Assembly (NCBI GenBank): GCA_913019975.1
Contig: CAJWBH010000001.1
Location: forward strand, 1-64,000
DNA length: 64,000 nt
DNA from: Thalassolituus maritimus
GTDB lineage: Bacteria; Pseudomonadota; Gammaproteobacteria; Pseudomonadales; Oceanobacteraceae
Direction of reading: 5' to 3'
Part shown: positions 6,885 through 15,457 of the stretch, one piece after another
Numbering within the stretch: the stretch's first letter is position 1
Layout: every line of letters starts with the position of its first letter
The notes under the pieces: generated by a model
What the model saw: the letters and a program-made list of their open reading frames with translations, nothing else
Database searches by the model: none
What the model was told of the DNA's origin: nothing
Position numbers and translations under genes: made by a program

Positions 6885-8321
6885 TCAGGCTTCGGCGGCC
6901 TTCTGGCGCTGGCTACGGCGAACCTTGATCTGCGGCTTCTTAGCTTCGCCATAAGGCGATGTGCTGGCAGTCTTACCGCTGTGTGCAGACTTATTCAGCG
7001 CTGGCTTACCTGACTTACTTCCCGAGCCTGGCTTGCGGTGACCGCCTGAGCGATTGTTGGCGTTACCCGGGTTTGCCTGCGACTGCTCTTTTGGCTTTTT
7101 AGGTTTCTTGGGCTTCTTGCTTTTAAGAGGCAGAATCTTGCGCGATTCAGGCAGAGGGTTCTGTGGTTTGAAGCCTTTCACTTCTTCGCGATCGATATGC
7201 TTCTGGATCAGTCGTTCGATATCCTGCAGCTGATCGATTTCATCTGCACTTACCAGGGATATGGCATGGCCTGTCATACTCGCACGGCCAGTACGACCAA
7301 TACGGTGTACATAGTCGGCCGGTACATTCGGCAGGTCAAAGTTTACGACCTGTGGAAGCTGGTGGATATCGATACCACGTGCGGCAATATCCGTGGCAAT
7401 AAGCAGCGTGATTTTTCCATCTTTAAAGTCGGCCAGAGCTTTAGTGCGCTGATTCTGGCTTTTATTACCATGAATGGCAGCGGCTTTAATGCCGTCTTTT
7501 TCCAGCAGTCGAACCAGTTTATTAGCACCGTGCTTAGTGCGACTAAACACCAGTGCCTGTTCCCAGTTCTCGGTACGGGTCAGGTGGCTCAGCAAACGTG
7601 TTTTTGCCGATTTATCGACCGGATGCAGTTTGTGCTCAATCTGAGTATTGGTGGTGTTTTCTTTTGCCACACTAACTTCGGCCGGGTTATCCAGCAGACC
7701 ATGAGCAAGCTCACGGATTTCATCAGAGAAAGTCGCAGAAAACAGCAGGTTCTGACGCTGTTTTGGCAGGATTTTCAGAACACGCTTAATGTCGTGAATG
7801 AAGCCCATATCCAGCATGCGGTCGGCTTCATCGAGAACCAGAATATCGAGTTCGTCGAACTTAATGGCGTTCTGGCTATGCAGGTCGAGCAGACGCCCAG
7901 GCGTTGCGACCAACACTTCAGTACCGCTGCGTAGCTTCTGCATCTGCGGGTTAATTTTTACGCCACCAAATACAACGGTTGAACGGATTTTCGTGTGCTT
8001 GCTGTACATCTCGGCATTTTCGAGAACCTGAGCAGCAAGTTCGCGGGTGGGTGTCAGTACCAGCGCTTTGCATCGGTTACCGGATGCGCGAGGTTTATCG
8101 AGCAGCTGTTGCAGCACGGGCAGCGTAAAGGCGGCCGTTTTTCCTGTACCTGTCTGGGCCGAGGCCAGAAGATCGCCGCCTTGCAGAACAACAGGGATGG
8201 CTTTCGCCTGAATTGGCGATGGCTTGGTGTAGCCTTTTTCTTTCACGGCACGGGCAATCGGTTCGGCCAGCGCCAGATCATCAAATGTGATTTCAGTATT
8301 TGTATCAATAGTGTCGGACAT
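6885..8321 (-). CDS. rhlE: DEAD-box ATP-dependent RNA helicase RhlE-like
   Basis: A 478-residue DEAD-box helicase. Motifs in order: Q-motif [22 protein letters not shown], Ia [34 protein letters not shown] and [11 protein letters not shown], covering the two RecA domains (about residues 1-370). The last 100 residues are a low-complexity basic tail rich in Lys-Pro, Gly, Ser and Asn, typical of RhlE-type RNA-binding tails. It unwinds RNA in ribosome assembly, RNA decay or cold adaptation. It is preceded by a long leader with a strong hairpin and followed by a gene remnant and a terminator. Confidence 0.92.
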   Translation of the reverse strand: MSDTIDTNTEITFDDLALAEPIARAVKEKGYTKPSPIQAKAIPVVLQGGDLLASAQTGTGKTAAFTLPVLQQLLDKPRASGNRCKALVLTPTRELAAQVLENAEMYSKHTKIRSTVVFGGVKINPQMQKLRSGTEVLVATPGRLLDLHSQNAIKFDELDILVLDEADRMLDMGFIHDIKRVLKILPKQRQNLLFSATFSDEIRELAHGLLDNPAEVSVAKENTTNTQIEHKLHPVDKSAKTRLLSHLTRTENWEQALVFSRTKHGANKLVRLLEKDGIKAAAIHGNKSQNQRTKALADFKDGKITLLIATDIAARGIDIHQLPQVVNFDLPNVPADYVHRIGRTGRASMTGHAISLVSADEIDQLQDIERLIQKHIDREEVKGFKPQNPLPESRKILPLKSKKPKKPKKPKEQSQANPGNANNRSGGHRKPGSGSKSGKPALNKSAHSGKTASTSPYGEAKKPQIKVRRSQRQKAAEA

Positions 8322-8628
8322 AATATTCCAATAGATGCTGCCAGCCGCATACAGCCAGCAGCAATAAGTCGTCGCCCTTAATGGGCAGAAGCAGCAGTAG
8401 TCAGAACGAAATGTGTTCAGATCAGACTGAAGCCAGCGAGTTGGCCGTTTGTTAGAGAGTGGCCGGGTGCGGCATTCAGATATTGTCAGGATCGGACGGG
8501 TGTCGATGAAGAAGCAATAAGGGATGTCGCGACAGGATCGGTCAAATCAGTGTCAACCCGATGCTGTCGCGGCGAACTATAGCAGATTGTTTCACTAATC
8601 CCTAAGGATCAGTGTGTAAGTATTACGA
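8322..8628. other. rhlE leader region with a strong hairpin
   Basis: This 307-base gap on the minus-strand side lies between the carboxylase stop and the rhlE start. Its main feature is an inverted repeat of 14 bases with one mismatch, cgcgacaggatcgg at 8528-8541 and ccgatgctgtcgcg at 8558-8571, with a 16-base loop. No T tract follows on either strand, so it is a weak candidate for a plain terminator. Long structured leaders are common for cold-induced DEAD-box helicase genes. No open reading frame worth calling is present. Confidence 0.5.
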
Positions 8629-11600
8629 CTATTTCAGCACGACCAACACCTGCCCCGGTGCCACGCCTTTACCCGCTTCTTTCAGAAGCTCGACCACGGT
8701 GCCGTCTTTATGGGCGGTGACTTCGATTTCCATCTTCATGGATTCCAGCACCAGTAGAGGCTGACCGGCTTTTACGCCCTGTCCGGGTTCCACCAGTACC
8801 TGCCAGACGTTGCCAGAGACGTGGCTTTCTACGGCAAACTCACCATCAAGCAGTTCGCGTTCGTCGTTTTCTTCGGCAACACCTATATCCGATTCAAAGC
8901 GCAGTAAGCCTTTGGCCTTCCAGTCTTCCAGCTCGGTCTGGAAGGCTTGTTGGCGATGCGTCTGGAATTCGCTGATGCCTGCGGCGTTATCACTCAGGAA
9001 CCGCTCGTACTCATCGAGATTGAAGGTGTCTTCTTCAATACGAATCGGGTACTGCCCATGAGGGAAGTGTTCACGGATGTCCGTCAGTTCATCGTGGCTG
9101 ACTTCGTAGAAGCGGATTTTATCGAAGAAGCGCAGTAACCAGGGCTTGGTAAATTCTTTGGTTTGTTTGTATCGGTTCCACATCTGCAATGTGCGACCGA
9201 CAAACTGATAGCCACCGGGGCCTTCCATACCGTACACACACATGTAGGCACCACCGATACCGACGGAGTTTTCTGCCGTCCAGGTACGTGCTGGGTTGTA
9301 CTTGGTTGTCACTAAGCGGTGACGAGGGTCAACGGGCGTGGCTACTGGTGCGCCGAGGTACACGTCACCTAAGCCCATGACCAGATAGCTGGCATCGAAG
9401 ACGATTCTTTTTACATCGTCGATGGAGTCAAGACCATTAATACGACGGATAAATTCGATGTTATCCGGGCACCAGGGGGCATCGGCGCGTACAGACTTAA
9501 CGTATTTATCAACCGCTTGCTGGCAGGCGATGTCATTCCAGGAAAGTGGCAGCCAGACGGTACGTGAGGGCACCTCAGCATTTTTCAGATCACCCAGCGC
9601 GTCTTCTTCGTTGATCAGAAGCTTGAGCAGATCACTCTGCTTTAATGTCAGGCTGTCATAGTGAATCTGTAATGAACGAATGCCCGGTGTCATTTCGATA
9701 ATTCCCGGTATTTCCCGACTTTGCAGAGATTCCATTAACGCATGTACACGGAAGCGCAAACGGATATCCAACTGCAGTGGGCCGTATTCAATCAGCAGAT
9801 AATTATCACCGGCGGGGCGATAGACAACGCCGGTTGGATGACTTTCTGTATCAATGGTTTTTAGCACCGGTGAGTCAGGTAAATACTCACTTACTTCTGA
9901 ATGTTGGTATTTAAGGGAGTCTAATTGCTTGAGCTGTTCATTACGAAGATTTACCGCTGTGTCGTGGCTTACCGGTGTAAAACGGATTTTATCCCCAGCT
10001 TTTAATTGTCCGAGTTTCCACAGGTCTGCCTGAATAACAGTGACAGGGCAGACGAAACCACCGAGGCTTGGGCCGTCAGGGCCGAGAATGACTGGCATGT
10101 CACCGGTAAAGTCCACGGCACCAATGGCGTAGGCATTATCGTGAATATTGGATGGGTGCAGACCCGCTTCACCGCCATCGTTTCGAGCCCATTCAGGTTT
10201 AGGGCCGATTAAGCGCACACCTGTGCGACTGGAATTAAAGTGAACCTCCCAATCGGCGGCAAAGAATTCATCAATATCACTCTGAGTGAAAAAATCGGGT
10301 GCGCCATGTGGGCCGTAGATAACACGCAATTGCCATTCATTGCCGATGGCAGGTAAGACATCTGCAGGCAATATATCGTCAGCTAATTTGACGTAGCTTG
10401 CAGACGTTGCTTCTTCAGTCAGATGTAATACATCACCAGGAAGCAGGGCGCGTCCGTTATGGCCGCCAAACTGCCCGAGCGTAAAGGTGGAGCGTGATCC
10501 TAGATACACAGGGCATTGAATGCCGCCAGCAACGAGCAGGTACGCACGGGCACCCGCGCCGGTCACCGTACCGCAATCCAGTTGGTCGCCTTGTTTCACT
10601 TCAACGATCTTATTAAATGGGATGCTGTAAGTCGTATTATCGCGACTCAGTTCAGCACTCGTTGCAGCGCCCGTAAGGATAATCTGCGTGGCTTTCTGAA
10701 AAACCAGCACCGGGCCTTTTAAGGTAATTTCAAGGCCTGCGCAGTCTTCGCTGTTGCCCAGCAGGCGGTTACCTAGGCGGAAGGAATATTCATCAAACGG
10801 GCCTGACGGTGGAATACCTACGTCCCAGTGGCCGATACGACCGGGAACGTCCTGCACTGTGGTTTGAGTGCCTCCGCTGATAACATCAATGGCCGGATCA
10901 GTGAAATGCATTTTGTTCAGTTTCTGCGTCCAGACCAATCCGGCTTTTACTTCTTCGTCTTTTAGAATCGACTTCAGATAAAGCAGGTTGGTTTCGATGC
11001 CGTACAGTTCAGATTGATCGAGGGTTTCTGCTAACCCGGTCATTGCCTGCTTGCGGGTTTCTGCCGTCACAATGACTTTTGCCAGCATAGGGTCGAATAA
11101 TGCGGGCACCTGTGTGCCGCTTTCGACCCATGTATCGATTCTGGTACGCATTCCATTTTTAGTTGTGGCTTGCCAATCGACCCGGCTTAATAGACCAGCG
11201 CAGGGCTGGAAGTTTTTTACCGGATCTTCGGCATAAATTCGTGCCTGAATACTGTGGCCTTTCGCAGAACGTTGTTCGTTTAAGGGTAATGTTTCGCCAG
11301 CACCGAGCCGGACCATCCACTCCACTAAATCCACACCGAAGACTTCTTCGGTCACACCGTGCTCAACCTGTAAGCGGGTATTCACTTCGAGAAAGTAAAA
11401 TGATTCGCTGCTTTCGTCGTAAATAAATTCCACGGTACCTGCACTGCGGTAATTTACGCTTTCACCTAAACGTTTCGCTGTCTCATGCAGGGCAGTACGG
11501 ACGGCCTCTGAAATGTGGGGTGCCGGTGTTTCTTCAATGACTTTCTGGTTGCGTCGTTGCAATGAACAGTCCCGCTCACCGAGTGCAGCGACCGTACCTG

Positions 11601-12249
11601 TGCCGTCACCAAAAATCTGAACTTCAATATGGCGGGCGCGCTCGACAAATTTTTCCAGGAATACGCCATCGTTCGAGAAGTTATTGGCACTGAGGCGTTT
11701 TACCGAATCAAATGCGTTAATCAGTTCTGCTTCGGTGTAGCAGAGCTGCATACCAATACCGCCGCCACCGGCGGTGCTTTTCAGCATCAGTGGATAACCA
11801 ATACGGTCAGCTTCTGCTTTGGCTTCGTTGATGTCAGTCAGAAGACCTGTGCCCGGCAGCATGGGTACATCGGCTTGTTCGGCCAATGCGCGGGCGCTGT
11901 GTTTTAAACCAAAGTCGAGCATCTGTTGGCCGGTTGGCCCGAGGAAGACTACACCTGCTTGTTCACAGGCATCCGAGAAGGTCGCGTTCTCGCTTAAGAA
12001 ACCGTAGCCAGGGTGAATGGCCTGAGCACCACTTTCTTTCGCAATGCCCAGAATTTTTTCCTGATTTAGGTAGGTGTCGGCGACACTGCCATCACCCAAC
12101 GAGTAGGATTCTTTCGCTTGCTGAACGTGCAGCGAATGCTTGTCCGCTTCGTGATAAATAACTACGGGGGTGACGCCAAGCTCATTCAGCGTGCGCATAA
12201 TACGCACGGCAATGGCACCGCGGTTGGCAATCAGTACTTTAGAAAACAT
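8629..12249 (-). CDS. Biotin-dependent urea carboxylase-family enzyme, probably guanidine carboxylase
   Basis: A 1206-residue enzyme. Order: biotin carboxylase (1-450, starting FSKVLIANRGAIAVRI, glycine loop TAGGGGIGM, VEFIYD), two carboxyltransferase-type domains related to KipA/KipI (AHS2 then AHS1, about 460-1100) and a C-terminal biotinyl domain with VLESMKMEIEV (biotin on the Lys). It carboxylates urea or guanidine with ATP and bicarbonate. The guanidine-I riboswitch and the two DUF1989 genes upstream argue strongly for guanidine, as shown for homologous operons. It is last in its operon, 2 bases after the preceding gene. The allophanate hydrolase that usually follows is absent, and no such domain is fused here. 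Confidence 0.88.
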   Translation of the reverse strand: MFSKVLIANRGAIAVRIMRTLNELGVTPVVIYHEADKHSLHVQQAKESYSLGDGSVADTYLNQEKILGIAKESGAQAIHPGYGFLSENATFSDACEQAGVVFLGPTGQQMLDFGLKHSARALAEQADVPMLPGTGLLTDINEAKAEADRIGYPLMLKSTAGGGGIGMQLCYTEAELINAFDSVKRLSANNFSNDGVFLEKFVERARHIEVQIFGDGTGTVAALGERDCSLQRRNQKVIEETPAPHISEAVRTALHETAKRLGESVNYRSAGTVEFIYDESSESFYFLEVNTRLQVEHGVTEEVFGVDLVEWMVRLGAGETLPLNEQRSAKGHSIQARIYAEDPVKNFQPCAGLLSRVDWQATTKNGMRTRIDTWVESGTQVPALFDPMLAKVIVTAETRKQAMTGLAETLDQSELYGIETNLLYLKSILKDEEVKAGLVWTQKLNKMHFTDPAIDVISGGTQTTVQDVPGRIGHWDVGIPPSGPFDEYSFRLGNRLLGNSEDCAGLEITLKGPVLVFQKATQIILTGAATSAELSRDNTTYSIPFNKIVEVKQGDQLDCGTVTGAGARAYLLVAGGIQCPVYLGSRSTFTLGQFGGHNGRALLPGDVLHLTEEATSASYVKLADDILPADVLPAIGNEWQLRVIYGPHGAPDFFTQSDIDEFFAADWEVHFNSSRTGVRLIGPKPEWARNDGGEAGLHPSNIHDNAYAIGAVDFTGDMPVILGPDGPSLGGFVCPVTVIQADLWKLGQLKAGDKIRFTPVSHDTAVNLRNEQLKQLDSLKYQHSEVSEYLPDSPVLKTIDTESHPTGVVYRPAGDNYLLIEYGPLQLDIRLRFRVHALMESLQSREIPGIIEMTPGIRSLQIHYDSLTLKQSDLLKLLINEEDALGDLKNAEVPSRTVWLPLSWNDIACQQAVDKYVKSVRADAPWCPDNIEFIRRINGLDSIDDVKRIVFDASYLVMGLGDVYLGAPVATPVDPRHRLVTTKYNPARTWTAENSVGIGGAYMCVYGMEGPGGYQFVGRTLQMWNRYKQTKEFTKPWLLRFFDKIRFYEVSHDELTDIREHFPHGQYPIRIEEDTFNLDEYERFLSDNAAGISEFQTHRQQAFQTELEDWKAKGLLRFESDIGVAEENDERELLDGEFAVESHVSGNVWQVLVEPGQGVKAGQPLLVLESMKMEIEVTAHKDGTVVELLKEAGKGVAPGQVLVVLK

Positions 12250-12251
12250 AG

Positions 12252-12890
12252 TTACTCCCAGATCAGTACATCGACTGGTGTCGGGTTATAGCCGTTGCAG
12301 GGGTTATTCAGCTGCGGACAGTTCGAGATCAGTACCAGAATATTCATTTCGGCTTTCATCTCGACGTATTTTCCCGCACCTGAAATACCGTCTTCAAAGG
12401 TCAGGCCGCCTTCCGGGGTAACAGGCACATTCATAAAGAAGTTAATGTTGTGAGTGATGTCAGACTTGCTCAGGCCATATTCTTCATTTTCGTTAATGGC
12501 CAGCATCCAGCTGTCACGGCAGGCATGCATGCACTTTTTCTCAAGCGAGTAACGCACGGTGTTCGATTCAGTCGCACAGGCGCCACCCAGTGTGTCGTGA
12601 CGACCACAGGTGTCTGCAGTAATCGTTAGCATGGGTCGGTCTTCGTTGGAGCGCAGAACAGTGCCCGCAGTGAGATAAACGTTACCTTGGCCTCTAATGG
12701 TATCCATAGCGCTGTAGCGTTCTGAAACGTCATCGGCGTTATAGAACAGGGTGTCCGCGGCCTGATTACCTTCGAGGTCGAGGATGCGAAAGGTCTGGCC
12801 TTTTTCAATGCAGTGCAGAAAATAGTCGCCTGCTGGAACGGTTTCACGGAATACCGCATCGGCTTCGTTAAATTGGCTTTCTTTAATCAT
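12252..12890 (-). CDS. DUF1989 protein, carboxyguanidine deiminase subunit-like (urea carboxylase-associated)
   Basis: A 212-residue DUF1989 (urea carboxylase-associated) protein. Landmarks are [20 protein letters not shown] near residue 14, a [18 protein letters not shown] segment near residue 92 with likely metal ligands (Cys, His), and [13 protein letters not shown]. In guanidine-degrading bacteria a pair of such proteins forms the heteromeric deiminase that turns carboxyguanidine into allophanate and ammonia. Here it is the second gene, 12 bases after its paralog and 2 before the carboxylase, so the three are surely cotranscribed. An aaggaggac ribosome binding site precedes the ATG. Which subunit it represents is not certain. 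Confidence 0.82.
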   Translation of the reverse strand: MIKESQFNEADAVFRETVPAGDYFLHCIEKGQTFRILDLEGNQAADTLFYNADDVSERYSAMDTIRGQGNVYLTAGTVLRSNEDRPMLTITADTCGRHDTLGGACATESNTVRYSLEKKCMHACRDSWMLAINENEEYGLSKSDITHNINFFMNVPVTPEGGLTFEDGISGAGKYVEMKAEMNILVLISNCPQLNNPCNGYNPTPVDVLIWE

Positions 12891-12902
12891 GATGCGTCCT
12901 CC

Positions 12903-13634
12903 TTATTGGCCCATAAACTGGTAAATCGCGTTGTTTTTAAAACCGCGCTGGTTTTCAGGGCGGGAGTTCATACACTCATCATCGTCAGTCACCGGCTTGG
13001 CCTGGGCCAGTGCGTAGTGCACCGGGCGCACCGGATATTCTTCAGCATTACTCAGTGGGTGAGGGCAGGTGTGGATGATGACTAAGGTATCCATCTCGAA
13101 GCGCAGCACGATTTTATCGCCTGCTTTTGAACCTTCGCTGTACTGCATGTTGCCTTCGGCGTCGGTGCTGACTTTGCTGAATAAATTCAGGTTGGCGGCC
13201 ATGTCTTTGCGGGTCAGGCCGTATTTGGCCAGTTCGACCAGAAAGGCGTCGTAGCCATTCTGTGTCCAGCCGTTCAGGGCTTCCTGATAGGTTTTCAGCG
13301 ACCATTTCTTTTGCAGCATGTCTTTGTTCAGGTTGCCGCACACGGTATCGTGCCAGCCGCAGTCGTCTTCAACGATGGACGCAAAAATACGGCCCATGTC
13401 TGAATACAGGCAATGACCACGGGTCAGCTTAAAGGTGTGCTGACCTTTTAATGTGTCGGGCGCGTTGTATTTTTCCAGGAGGTTTTCCGGGTTGTAAAAC
13501 AGCATGCCCAGATTCGCGCCGCCTTTAACATCGGTGAGCGTCAGCAGCGTGCCTTTTTTAACTCTCATGGACCAATGACAGCCACCACCGAGAGTGTCTT
13601 CATAAATAGTGTCGCCAGACTGAAACTCAGACAT
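12903..13634 (-). CDS. DUF1989 protein, second carboxyguanidine deiminase subunit-like
   Basis: A 243-residue paralog of the next gene and first structural gene behind the guanidine riboswitch. It has the same DUF1989 core: LGGGCHWSMRVKKGTLLTL near residue 15, DDCGWHDTVCGNLN near residue 98 (the equivalent metal-binding segment) and NLFSKVSTDAEGNM. Its start ATGTCTGA overlaps the stop of a 25-codon open frame in the leader, and its ggagg ribosome binding site lies inside that frame, so the two could be translationally coupled. Together with its neighbour it is expected to deiminate carboxyguanidine. Confidence 0.82.
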   Translation of the reverse strand: MSEFQSGDTIYEDTLGGGCHWSMRVKKGTLLTLTDVKGGANLGMLFYNPENLLEKYNAPDTLKGQHTFKLTRGHCLYSDMGRIFASIVEDDCGWHDTVCGNLNKDMLQKKWSLKTYQEALNGWTQNGYDAFLVELAKYGLTRKDMAANLNLFSKVSTDAEGNMQYSEGSKAGDKIVLRFEMDTLVIIHTCPHPLSNAEEYPVRPVHYALAQAKPVTDDDECMNSRPENQRGFKNNAIYQFMGQ

Positions 13635-13704
13635 AAAGGCCTCCTGTACGCGCAGACATCTTGGGCGCGGAAATCATTAATAAAAAGAAATTAGGTTTTG
13701 TCAT
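13627..13704 (-). CDS. Putative 25-residue leader ORF overlapping the first deiminase gene
   Basis: Between the riboswitch and the deiminase gene an ATG at 13704 follows aggag with an 8-base spacing. The frame encodes 25 residues starting MTKPNFFLLM and ending TGGLYV, then stops at a TGA inside the start region of the next gene (ATGTCTGA). Good ribosome binding site and overlap suggest it is translated and may couple translation to the deiminase gene. No homology can be claimed for so short a peptide; it might also be chance. Confidence 0.4.
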   Translation of the reverse strand: MTKPNFFLLMISAPKMSARTGGLYV

Positions 13705-13740
13705 GGTGCGGGCTCCTGCAAGTTCACGGATTCATAAACG

Positions 13741-13762
13741 CTGCTCATTAAAAGGTGAGCAG
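13741..13762 (-). terminator. Hairpin of the riboswitch expression platform
   Basis: On the minus strand ctgctca pairs perfectly with tgagcag around an 8-base loop (ccttttaa) about 10 bases after the aptamer. It is followed by cgtttatg, a weak T-rich tail. Position fits a terminator or anti-terminator element controlled by the guanidine aptamer; the tail is too poor in T to call a classical terminator with confidence. Confidence 0.5.
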
Positions 13763-13772
13763 TACGTTGTCT

Positions 13773-13897
13773 GATCTCCCGGGCTTTTATCCCGCCGTGT
13801 AACCTGCCAGTACGCCGCTGGAGGTCGGTCACTCTCGGTCCAGTCGCTGGCTCTTTCCCTTAAGTTGATTGGGAGAGACCTGCCGGAACCCTAGTGC
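13773..13897 (-). promoter_or_regulatory. Guanidine-I (ykkC) riboswitch aptamer
   Basis: Read on the minus strand, the conserved blocks of the ykkC/guanidine-I class appear in the right order: CTAGGGTTCCG at the 5' end (about 13894-13884), GGACCGAGAG in the middle (about 13841-13832), then ACACGGCGGGATAAAAGC and CCGGGAGA at the 3' end (about 13800-13775). These aptamers bind free guanidinium and switch on downstream genes. It precedes two DUF1989 genes and a urea/guanidine carboxylase, exactly the operon class it regulates in other bacteria. Confidence 0.95.
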
Positions 13898-13961
13898 CCT
13901 TATTGTGGCAACGGCACATATTTACGTGCGCTGCCTTTAAATGCGTAAGTACATTCTGCTA

Positions 13962-13977
13962 AGCGATTGCTGTGCCA
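13962..13977 (-). promoter_or_regulatory. Sigma54-type promoter for the guanidine operon
   Basis: The minus strand reads TGGCACAGCAATCGCT. It matches the -24/-12 consensus TGGCACG-N4-TTGCW at nearly every position, with GG and GC exactly 10 bases apart. A start about 12 bases downstream would place the transcript start near 13950, about 50 bases before the guanidine-I aptamer. This implies control by RpoN and an activator, most likely NtrC. Confidence 0.75.
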
Positions 13978-14050
13978 AATGCGTATATATAGTGATAACC
14001 CGCTGAGAGCGGGATTGCAAGTGCGGTTGTCCCGGCGAATTATCTGGAAC

Positions 14051-14103
14051 TTGCACTCTTGGTGTGCCCGTTGCGGCACCTCGTGCTTTCTCTCGGTGCA
14101 CAC
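14051..14103. promoter_or_regulatory. Cluster of GCAC/GTGC half-sites, candidate NtrC enhancer
   Basis: Several imperfect palindromes built from the NtrC half-site lie here: TTGCACTCTTGGTGTG at 14051-14066, CGGCACCTCGTGCT at 14074-14087 and CGGTGCAC at 14094-14101. None is a perfect TGCACC-N5-GGTGCA site. They lie about 75-140 bases upstream of the minus-strand sigma54 promoter and 170-230 upstream of the plus-strand one, a usual place for an enhancer shared by divergent promoters. Confidence 0.4.
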
Positions 14104-14269
14104 TCTGGTACGAGTTGATCACTCTTCTACCGCCTGCTAGTTCAGAATTCAGGCGTAGTATGCAAAGCGGACAAAAAATATCCAGGCCCCGAATTCCGTG
14201 CGTTTCAGCAAATTAAGAGGAAGGTTAGTTGCTCCTCTCAGGTGGTAAATGACGAAAAATGTCTAACCG

Positions 14270-14285
14270 TGGCACAACCAATGCT
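14270..14285 (+). promoter_or_regulatory. Sigma54-type promoter for the transporter operon
   Basis: TGGCACAACCAATGCT matches the sigma54 -24/-12 consensus, with GG at 14271-14272 and GC at 14283-14284 exactly 10 bases apart. Transcription would start near 14296, about 47 bases before ATG 14343. This also argues against the longer upstream open frame that starts at 14259, since it would lie over the promoter. A short hairpin (attac with gtaat, about 14296-14321) lies in the leader. Confidence 0.75.
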
Positions 14286-14342
14286 AGGTTCGATATTACG
14301 AAACGCAATTTCAGTAATACTAACAACCTTTGGGGAATACCT

Positions 14343-15326
14343 ATGGCGATCAGAAAGAAGTTTATTGCAGGTGCGGTGTCTGTTGTGTGCGCAGGGTTGA
14401 TGAGCGTTGCCAGTGCAGTGGCTGAGCCTCTCAAGATTGGTTACAGCGACTGGCCGGGCTGGGTAGCCTGGGAGATCGCGCTTGAGAAAGGCATGTTCGA
14501 AGAAGAGGGCGTAGACGTTCAGTTCGAATGGTTCGACTACGTGGCCAGTATGGATGCCTTCGCAGCAGGTCAGCTGGATGCAGTTTCGATGACAAACGGT
14601 GATGCGCTTGTGACTGGTTCAACCGGTGCGAAGAACGTTACCATTCTGATCAACGACTACAGCAATGGTAACGATATGGTCGTTGCCGCTGCGGGCATCA
14701 GTACGATTGAAGAATTGAAAGGCAAGAAGGTTGGCGTCGAAGTAGGCTTTGTTGGCCACCTGCTGCTGCTCAATGCTCTGGAAAAAGCCGGTATGACAGA
14801 AGCCGATGTTGAGCTGGTGAACGTGCCTACCAATGAAACTCCTCAGGTGTTGGCTTCAGGTCAGGTTGATGCGATCGTGGCATGGCAGCCAAGCTCAGGT
14901 CAGGCGCTGAATCTTGTGCCAGGTTCTAAGCGTATTTACTCCAGTGCTGACGAACCGGGCCTTATCTACGACGTTCTTGCAGTATCGCCACAGAGTCTTG
15001 CTGCTAACCGTGCTGACTGGCTGAAGGTTCTGAAAGTCTGGTATATGGCGGTTGATTACCTGAAAGACCCGGAAACCCGTGATGAAGCCATCAGCATTAT
15101 GGCTGCTCGTGTGGGTATCCCACCTTCTGAGTACAAAGGCTTTATCGATGGCACCAAGATCTTGACGTTAGAAGAAGCGCTTCCTTTCATGAAGAAATCA
15201 GCAGGCTTCAAATCGTTGTACGGCTCCGGTGAAATCGCAGATGCCTTTAACCTGGCAAACGATGTATACGGCGATAAGCAGCCAGTCAATGAATACATCG
15301 ATCCTTCACTGATGGAAGCTCTGTAA
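14343..15326 (+). CDS. ABC transporter periplasmic binding protein, NitT/TauT type (guanidine/amine locus)
   Basis: A 327-residue binding protein. The N-terminus ([16 protein letters not shown] then [11 protein letters not shown]) is a Sec signal peptide with cleavage after AVA, so ATG 14343 with the ggggaa site is the start. The mature part opens [23 protein letters not shown], the NMT1/THI5-like class used for nitrate, taurine, aliphatic sulfonates and related nitrogen compounds. It is first in an operon with permease and ATPase, divergent from the guanidine carboxylase genes. I infer that it delivers guanidine or another nitrogen compound; the ligand is not proven by sequence. Confidence 0.87.
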   Translation: MAIRKKFIAGAVSVVCAGLMSVASAVAEPLKIGYSDWPGWVAWEIALEKGMFEEEGVDVQFEWFDYVASMDAFAAGQLDAVSMTNGDALVTGSTGAKNVTILINDYSNGNDMVVAAAGISTIEELKGKKVGVEVGFVGHLLLLNALEKAGMTEADVELVNVPTNETPQVLASGQVDAIVAWQPSSGQALNLVPGSKRIYSSADEPGLIYDVLAVSPQSLAANRADWLKVLKVWYMAVDYLKDPETRDEAISIMAARVGIPPSEYKGFIDGTKILTLEEALPFMKKSAGFKSLYGSGEIADAFNLANDVYGDKQPVNEYIDPSLMEAL

Positions 15327-15457
15327 CCGTCGGGGCTCAGCATAGCCGGCGCTATTAAATTAGCGCTGGTTTTTCTCTACCGATATTCAACATGTCCTGA
15401 AGGGCAGGGGTTACTTTGGCTCTCTTCTGCTAATTGGACATAACCATGGGGATTGAA

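Noticed and set aside
7197..7934. A 245-residue plus-strand open frame antisense to rhlE
   Set aside because: All helicase motifs lie on the opposite strand; the frame has no start signal or homology pattern.
13990..14110. Multi-hairpin sequence on the plus strand that might be a second riboswitch or structured leader RNA
   Set aside because: It lies far upstream of the sigma54 promoter at 14270, so it would not be in the transporter mRNA, and it lacks ykkC, guanidine-II or guanidine-III motifs. The repeated GCAC/GTGC elements fit activator binding sites better.
14259..14342. Upstream extension of the binding protein reading frame
   Set aside because: It covers the sigma54 promoter, adds residues before a standard signal peptide and lacks homology; ATG 14343 is the better start.
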